A stretch of DNA of 6,902 nt from the NCBI GenBank assembly GCA_009784765.1, contig WQXP01000062.1, positions 1 through 6,902 on the forward strand. Reading direction: 5' to 3'. The DNA comes from Oscillospiraceae bacterium (GTDB taxonomy: Bacteria > Bacillota > Clostridia > Oscillospirales > Ruminococcaceae). Position numbers and translations under genes: made by a program. Below the pieces are notes generated by a model, which did not search any database, was not told where the DNA came from, and saw nothing but the letters and a program-made list of their open reading frames with translations. The stretch's first letter is position 1; every line of letters starts with the position of its first letter. Below, piece by piece: positions 2,830 to 6,902 of this stretch.

Positions 2830-4907
2830 AAACGAATAAAGAAGAACTCGGTAAGTTATTGGAAGAATGCGCGAAAGCCTCAAAGCAAGCTTTGGGGCTT
2901 ACGCCTTTTGAGGAACAGCTGCGGGCGGCGCAAGTTTTGTATGAAGGCAAAGTCGTGGAGATGAAGACGGGTGAGGGCAAAACACTGGCGGCGGTATTCG
3001 CGGCGTTTCTGTATGTGAAATCGGGGCGAAAAGTCCACGTTTTTACCTTTAATGACTATCTTGCCAATCGCGACTATAACTGGATGAAACCCGTTTATGA
3101 CATTCTCGGTGTTGAAATCGCGCTGATTACCGAAAAGACTCCTCCTGCACAGCGGCGTGAGGCTTACAAAAACGCACAGGTGTTATATTCTACGGTGAAA
3201 GAATGCGGGTTCGATTTTTTGCGGGATTTCTTGGTGTTTGATGCAAAGGACGTTCTGCACACAGGTGAGACGCCCTTTGACGTGGCGATTTTCGATGAAG
3301 CGGACAGCGTTCTGATTGACGAGGCGCGAATTCCTCTCACAATCGCGGGAGATGTGGACGCAAGTGTAAGCGACGAGTTCACGGAGGTGTTCGAGTTCGC
3401 GCAGACACTCACTGCAGATGATTACGGCATAAATCATGAGATTTTGTCCGCTTTCCTCACGGACAGAGGCACAGCCAAGGTGGAAGAGCGGTTCGAGACC
3501 GATAACCTTTATGACAGCGAAAACATTGAACTTCGTTGCAACCTTGAAACGGCAATGAAAGCTTTGTTCTACCTCACGGAAGATAAAGACTATGTGGTTA
3601 AAGACGGGCAAATCAAGCTTATAGACGCGCTGTCGGGGCGCATTGCGTATAATCGCCTGTTTCCCGGGGCGTTGCAGACAGCGGTGGAGGCTAAGCACGG
3701 GCTGAAAGTTTCTAAGCGCGGAGTGGTAACGGGAACAATCCCGATTCAGTTTTTTGCGCGGCAGTATGAACAAATCGCGGGAATGACGGGAACTGCGAAA
3801 TTAGCCGAAGAAGAGTTCGAGCTTTTGTACGGGCTGCGCGTGGAAGTTATACCGCCTCACGTTCCCTCAAAGCGCGTTGACGCGCCTGCACAGATTTACT
3901 ACGACGGCGACGCTAAGTGGGACGCTGTGGTTGAGTGTGTCAAAACTGCTCACACGAAACGCCAACCGCTGCTGATTGGAACAGCGTCAATCAACGAGAG
4001 TGAAATTCTCGCGCGGCGGCTTAAAGCCGTCGGTGTACAAGCGGTTGTACTCAACGCCAAGAACGATGAGTCAGAAGCGGAAACAATCAAAAACGCAGGA
4101 AAAGCAGGGACTGTTACTGTGTCTACTAACATGGCAGGGCGGGGAGTCGATATTAAACTTGACGAAGCTGCTGTCGCGGCGGGGGGATTGTTTGTAATCG
4201 GCACGTCTTTGTACGAAAACGCACGAATGAATGAACAGCTCAACGGGCGTTCGGGGAGGCAGGGAGACATCGGCGAAACGGCGTTATTCGTGGCCCTTGA
4301 CGACGAAATCATGGTTAAGCACGGGCTGAAAAAGCTTCTGGGGTGGTTGCGTTATCCCAAGGCGACTAAAGCTGTAATCGAGAAACGCCATATCAGCAAA
4401 GAAGTTGAACGGATTCAGCGAATCGCGCAGGGTTCACTTCTCGAAGAACGCAAACGCCTCCTCCGCTTTACCATGATTGGCGAAAAGCATCGCGATACCA
4501 TTTTCCGCAAACGCCTTGAGTATTTGAGTGCAGACAATGCTCCCGATAATCGCAACAAGGAAGTCAAGCTGTCTGTCATTAACGAGATTTGGTGCGATTA
4601 TCTTGAGTTCACGTCGGAGCTTCGTGCAGGGATTCACTTACGCGCAGTCGCCGGGAGAAACCCTGCAGAGGAATACAACATTGAGTGTGAGAGGTATTTC
4701 GAGGGGCTTGAAGACAGATTTAACGAGCGTGTGCAGGAGTTAGAAAGCCATAAAAAAGCAGATTTGTTCATGCCCAAAAATACACGGACGTTCCTTATGG
4801 ACGAAAGCGGCGACGAGTTAATTCGGCGACCGATTCTTACAAGCTTTCTGTCAGATGATGTTGACCAAGATGAATATGCAGACGATGAAAAAGAGGATAA
4901 GAAATGA
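2826..4907 (+). CDS. SecA-family ATPase, short SecA2-like form
   Basis: A 693-aa SecA-type motor, which in the family uses ATP to push unfolded proteins through the membrane channel. Visible in order: a short N-terminus; Walker A MKTGEGKT (46-53); DEAD (157-160) and IDEAR (164-168); a preprotein-binding region (about 180-300); MTGTA (320-324); motif V TNMAGRGVDI (434-443); motif VI QLNGRSGRQGD (471-481); and a helical scaffold/wing region with INEIWCDYLE and LRAGIHLRAVAGRNP (about 585-613). It is shorter than housekeeping SecA (about 800-900 aa): about 50 residues are missing before Walker A, and the end is acidic/Lys-rich (DDEKEDKK) without the Cys-rich zinc tail that binds SecB or lipid. 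This suggests an accessory SecA2-like paralogue; the canonical secA is presumably elsewhere. It is joined by ATGA overlaps to both neighbours, with only a weak ribosome site of its own, so translation is coupled. Confidence 0.88.
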   Translation: MKTNKEELGKLLEECAKASKQALGLTPFEEQLRAAQVLYEGKVVEMKTGEGKTLAAVFAAFLYVKSGRKVHVFTFNDYLANRDYNWMKPVYDILGVEIALITEKTPPAQRREAYKNAQVLYSTVKECGFDFLRDFLVFDAKDVLHTGETPFDVAIFDEADSVLIDEARIPLTIAGDVDASVSDEFTEVFEFAQTLTADDYGINHEILSAFLTDRGTAKVEERFETDNLYDSENIELRCNLETAMKALFYLTEDKDYVVKDGQIKLIDALSGRIAYNRLFPGALQTAVEAKHGLKVSKRGVVTGTIPIQFFARQYEQIAGMTGTAKLAEEEFELLYGLRVEVIPPHVPSKRVDAPAQIYYDGDAKWDAVVECVKTAHTKRQPLLIGTASINESEILARRLKAVGVQAVVLNAKNDESEAETIKNAGKAGTVTVSTNMAGRGVDIKLDEAAVAAGGLFVIGTSLYENARMNEQLNGRSGRQGDIGETALFVALDDEIMVKHGLKKLLGWLRYPKATKAVIEKRHISKEVERIQRIAQGSLLEERKRLLRFTMIGEKHRDTIFRKRLEYLSADNAPDNRNKEVKLSVINEIWCDYLEFTSELRAGIHLRAVAGRNPAEEYNIECERYFEGLEDRFNERVQELESHKKADLFMPKNTRTFLMDESGDELIRRPILTSFLSDDVDQDEYADDEKEDKK

Positions 4908-6286
4908 ACACGAAAACAATCGCCGCAATCGCGACACCGAATATCACTGCGAGCATTGCTGTAATCCGCTTGTCGGGGCATGACGCCCTTGAGATTGCCG
5001 CGAAAGCCTTTGCTCCCGTCGGCGGCGGGCTTGTAAGCGAGATGGCGGGATATACCGCCGCATACGGCGTAATCCGTGACAGCGGATTCAAAATCGACGA
5101 CGGCGTTTTGCTTGTTTTTCGCGAACCGAAAAGCTATACGGGGGAAAATGTCGCGGAAATCACCTGCCACGGCGGTGTGTTCACAGCACGGCGAGTTCTG
5201 CAAGCTTGCCTCAGCGCAGGTGCGGTTTTAGCTGAGCCGGGTGAGTTCACCAAACGGGCAGTCATGAACGGTAAAATGACACTCACGGGGGCGGAATCTG
5301 TTCTTGATGTAATCAACTCCGTCAGTGAGCAGTATCTTGCTTGTGCGAATGCGCAGAAGTCCGGAAGTTTGCACAGCAGAATCGAACAAATCGCTGAGCG
5401 AATACTCGGCGTTTCGTCCCATATCGCCGCATGGCTTGACTATCCTGATGAGGGTATAGGCAGCTTTGAAACAAGTTCGCATATCGGGCAGCTTACTGAC
5501 TGTCGTTTGCAGCTTGAACTCCTGCTCAAGACTTATGACATTGCGCGGAATATGCGTGAGGGAGTCGTAACTGCGATTGTGGGGAAGCCAAATGCGGGCA
5601 AGTCTACTATTATGAATTTGCTTACACGCTCACAGCGCAGTATTGTTACGGACATACCGGGGACAACTCGCGACGTGGTGCAGGAAACAATCGTGTTGGA
5701 TAAAGCGGTTCTGCGCCTGTGTGACTGTGCGGGAATTCGCGAAACCTCCGACGAAGTTGAACAAATCGGGATTGAGTATATGTACCGCACAATCGCGGAG
5801 GCTTCTCTTGTTCTTGCGGTGTTTGATAACTCGCGACCTCTCGAGAAAGACGACTACGCTCTGATTGAGCGGATTAAAGGCAAGAATGCTATTTGCGTCA
5901 TAAATAAGTCAGATTTGCCGTGCAAGCTCGATTTAGGTCTGCTTTCGACTCAGTTCGATAAGGGGCAGGTAGTCGAGATTTGTGCCAAAGACGCGAACTC
6001 TCTCGATGCTCTCGCGGCGATTATTTGCAAAGCCTATGACCTTGGCGCGTTGGATTTATCGGCAGGGTTTGTCGCGAATGAACGCCAGCGGGAGTGTATT
6101 ACACAGGCTCACGACCTGTTGAGCCAAGCCATCGCAGGGTTAGAGAGCGGCGACGCACCTGCTCCTTTAGACGCAACTGCGTTTCTGCTGGAGTCTGTCT
6201 TAGACGCGCTTTACCGCCTTTCGGGCAAAAGCGCAAGCGCAGAGATTATCGACGAAGTGTTCAGAAGTTTCTGTGTGGGAAAGTAA
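4904..6286 (+). CDS. mnmE: tRNA modification GTPase MnmE
   Basis: MnmE (460 aa, full length) works with MnmG to install the (carboxymethyl)aminomethyl group on wobble uridine 34 of certain tRNAs, using a folate one-carbon unit and GTP hydrolysis. The N-terminal folate-binding domain has TIAAIAT, YTGENVAEITCHGG and AEPGEFTKRAVMNGKM. The inserted G domain has GKPNAGKS (227-234), GTTRD (253-257), DCAG (274-277) and NKSD (334-337). The end is FCVGK, carrying the family's catalytic Cys (457). One oddity: the usual Gly-rich turn after IAAIATP is NITAS (residues 13-17). Start ATG 4904 overlaps the SecA-like stop; AGAGGA at 4892-4897 is its ribosome site. The common partner gene mnmG does not follow; a palindrome and fhs do. 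Confidence 0.97.
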   Translation: MNTKTIAAIATPNITASIAVIRLSGHDALEIAAKAFAPVGGGLVSEMAGYTAAYGVIRDSGFKIDDGVLLVFREPKSYTGENVAEITCHGGVFTARRVLQACLSAGAVLAEPGEFTKRAVMNGKMTLTGAESVLDVINSVSEQYLACANAQKSGSLHSRIEQIAERILGVSSHIAAWLDYPDEGIGSFETSSHIGQLTDCRLQLELLLKTYDIARNMREGVVTAIVGKPNAGKSTIMNLLTRSQRSIVTDIPGTTRDVVQETIVLDKAVLRLCDCAGIRETSDEVEQIGIEYMYRTIAEASLVLAVFDNSRPLEKDDYALIERIKGKNAICVINKSDLPCKLDLGLLSTQFDKGQVVEICAKDANSLDALAAIICKAYDLGALDLSAGFVANERQRECITQAHDLLSQAIAGLESGDAPAPLDATAFLLESVLDALYRLSGKSASAEIIDEVFRSFCVGK

Positions 6287-6365
6287 AAGAAGAGCGATTC
6301 CCCCAAAGGGCGGGCTTCGCCCGTCCGCAGGGGAATTGCTTGACGGGCAAGTAAAACAAGAGCGA
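6277..6365 (+). repeat. Direct repeats flanking a palindromic insert
   Basis: The 21 bases 6277-6297, which include the last codons and stop of mnmE, recur at 6345-6365 with two differences (19 of 21 equal; shared core AAGTAAAA, one variable base, AAGAGCGA). The copies are 68 bases apart and enclose the palindrome at 6292-6341. This looks like a small insert with duplicated flanks, or a local slippage duplication. Confidence 0.7.
6292..6341. repeat. Long imperfect palindrome after mnmE
   Basis: The outer stem pairs 6292-6303 with 6330-6341 (12 pairs, two wobbles, core ATTCCCC/GGGGAAT). An inner stem, GGGCGGGC (6308-6315) with GCCCGTCC (6319-6326), has one wobble and a TTC loop. No T-run follows, so it is a poor terminator; it may stabilise or partly insulate mRNA between mnmE and fhs, or be a REP-like dispersed element. 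No other copy is in the window. Confidence 0.7.
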
Positions 6366-6391
6366 AATATTATAATGTAGGAGAAAACCAC

Positions 6392-6902
6392 ATGACCGAT
6401 ATACAAATCGCGACTGCCGCAAAGCTTGTTCCGATTACGCAAATCGCGAATGATTGCGGCATAACCCCCGATGAGCTTTGCTTGTTCGGGCATTATAAAG
6501 CGAAAATCGACCAGAGTGCAATCAACAGGCTTGAGGGCAAACCCGACGGGAAGCTTGTTCTCGTAACGGCAATCAACCCCACTCCTGCGGGAGAAGGCAA
6601 GACCACCACCAGTATCGGATTAGCTCAAGCGTTGTGTAAGTGCGGCAAGAAGGCTGTCCTTGCTCTGCGTGAACCGTCGCTGGGGCCTGTTTTCGGAGTC
6701 AAAGGCGGAGCGGCGGGAGGCGGTTACAGCCAAGTTCTGCCCATGGAGGATATAAACCTGCATTTCACCGGGGATTTCCATGCCATTACTTCGGCGAACA
6801 ATTTATTATGCGCGGCCATTGACAATCATATAAACCACGGGAATGCCCTTGGCATTGACCCGTCAAAAATAACTTTTTCGCGCTGCATGGACATGAACGA
6901 CA
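6392..6902 (+). CDS. fhs: Formate-tetrahydrofolate ligase (partial, 5' end)
   Basis: The first 170 codons of Fhs, the cytosolic enzyme that makes 10-formyl-THF from formate, THF and ATP (family length is about 555 aa). The sequence shows the N-terminal helix with [15 protein letters not shown], the nucleotide-binding loop [18 protein letters not shown], then [20 protein letters not shown] and [20 protein letters not shown], all hallmarks of the family. The start ATG 6392 has TAGGAG (6378-6383) at 8-base spacing. The gene is cut by the window end. It lies 105 bases after mnmE behind the palindrome; no good promoter is seen in the gap, so it may be read from the efp operon. Confidence 0.96.
   Translation, partial: MTDIQIATAAKLVPITQIANDCGITPDELCLFGHYKAKIDQSAINRLEGKPDGKLVLVTAINPTPAGEGKTTTSIGLAQALCKCGKKAVLALREPSLGPVFGVKGGAAGGGYSQVLPMEDINLHFTGDFHAITSANNLLCAAIDNHINHGNALGIDPSKITFSRCMDMND

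Noticed and set aside
3183..3773. Minus-strand frame of 196 codons inside the SecA-like gene
   Set aside because: The plus-strand frame carries clear SecA motifs over the same region; the reverse frame has no ribosome site or family features.
6292..6341. The mnmE-fhs palindrome as a Rho-independent terminator
   Set aside because: No T-run follows the stem, and the nested structure and flanking repeats fit a repeat element better.
6371..6376. TATAAT before fhs as a promoter -10 box
   Set aside because: Transcription would start near 6383, removing the fhs ribosome site at 6378-6383, and no -35 box lies at the right distance (TTGACG at 6340 is 25 bases away).

Overview
The window looks like a chromosomal segment from a flagellated member of the Bacillota, most likely class Clostridia. 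The evidence is consensus sigma-A promoters with 17-bp spacers, strong AAGGAGG ribosome sites, EF-P with Lys32 as in Bacillus, a CD1247-type small acidic zinc-ribbon protein, formate-tetrahydrofolate ligase, and a clostridial-type flagellin tail. No species is claimed.

Layout, left to right. (1) 2-226 is the 3' end of a flagellin gene, followed by stem-loops and a likely terminator. (2) About 227-1550 is an accessory interval made of repeated small modules. It holds a short unrecognised gene (567-740) with its own promoter and terminator. It then holds two tandem copies, about 342 bp apart, of a tiny membrane-peptide cassette. Each cassette has a consensus promoter, a Shine-Dalgarno sequence folded into a GAAA-capped hairpin, a 29 or 30 codon single-span peptide gene, and a bidirectional terminator. 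A perfect consensus promoter on the minus strand fires a short RNA back into that terminator. (3) 1552-4907 and on to 6286 is a tightly packed operon: efp, a 65-aa unknown, a CD1247-family protein, a short SecA-like ATPase and mnmE. The last three junctions are 4-bp ATGA overlaps. (4) A long imperfect palindrome flanked by near-identical 21-bp direct repeats separates mnmE from the start of fhs, which runs off the window.

The most notable content is the pair of cassettes. They have the architecture of type I toxin-antitoxin loci of the Fst/par kind (convergent toxin mRNA and antisense RNA, shared terminator, dispersed direct repeats supplying complementarity), although the peptides are only distantly Fst-like. 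In each copy the predicted antisense RNA carries two blocks complementary to the start region of its own toxin. These blocks differ between the two copies together with the toxin, while the promoters, ribosome site and antisense scaffold are almost identical. In both antisense RNAs one block sits in the loop of a conserved TGAAC/GTTCA stem. This reads as two insulated, self-specific antitoxin RNAs built on one scaffold.

The main operon joins translation factors (EF-P, MnmE) with a SecA-type motor and, just downstream, a folate one-carbon enzyme (Fhs). MnmE uses a folate-bound one-carbon unit for tRNA wobble-uridine modification, so mnmE next to fhs makes metabolic sense; the SecA-like protein in this place is unexplained.
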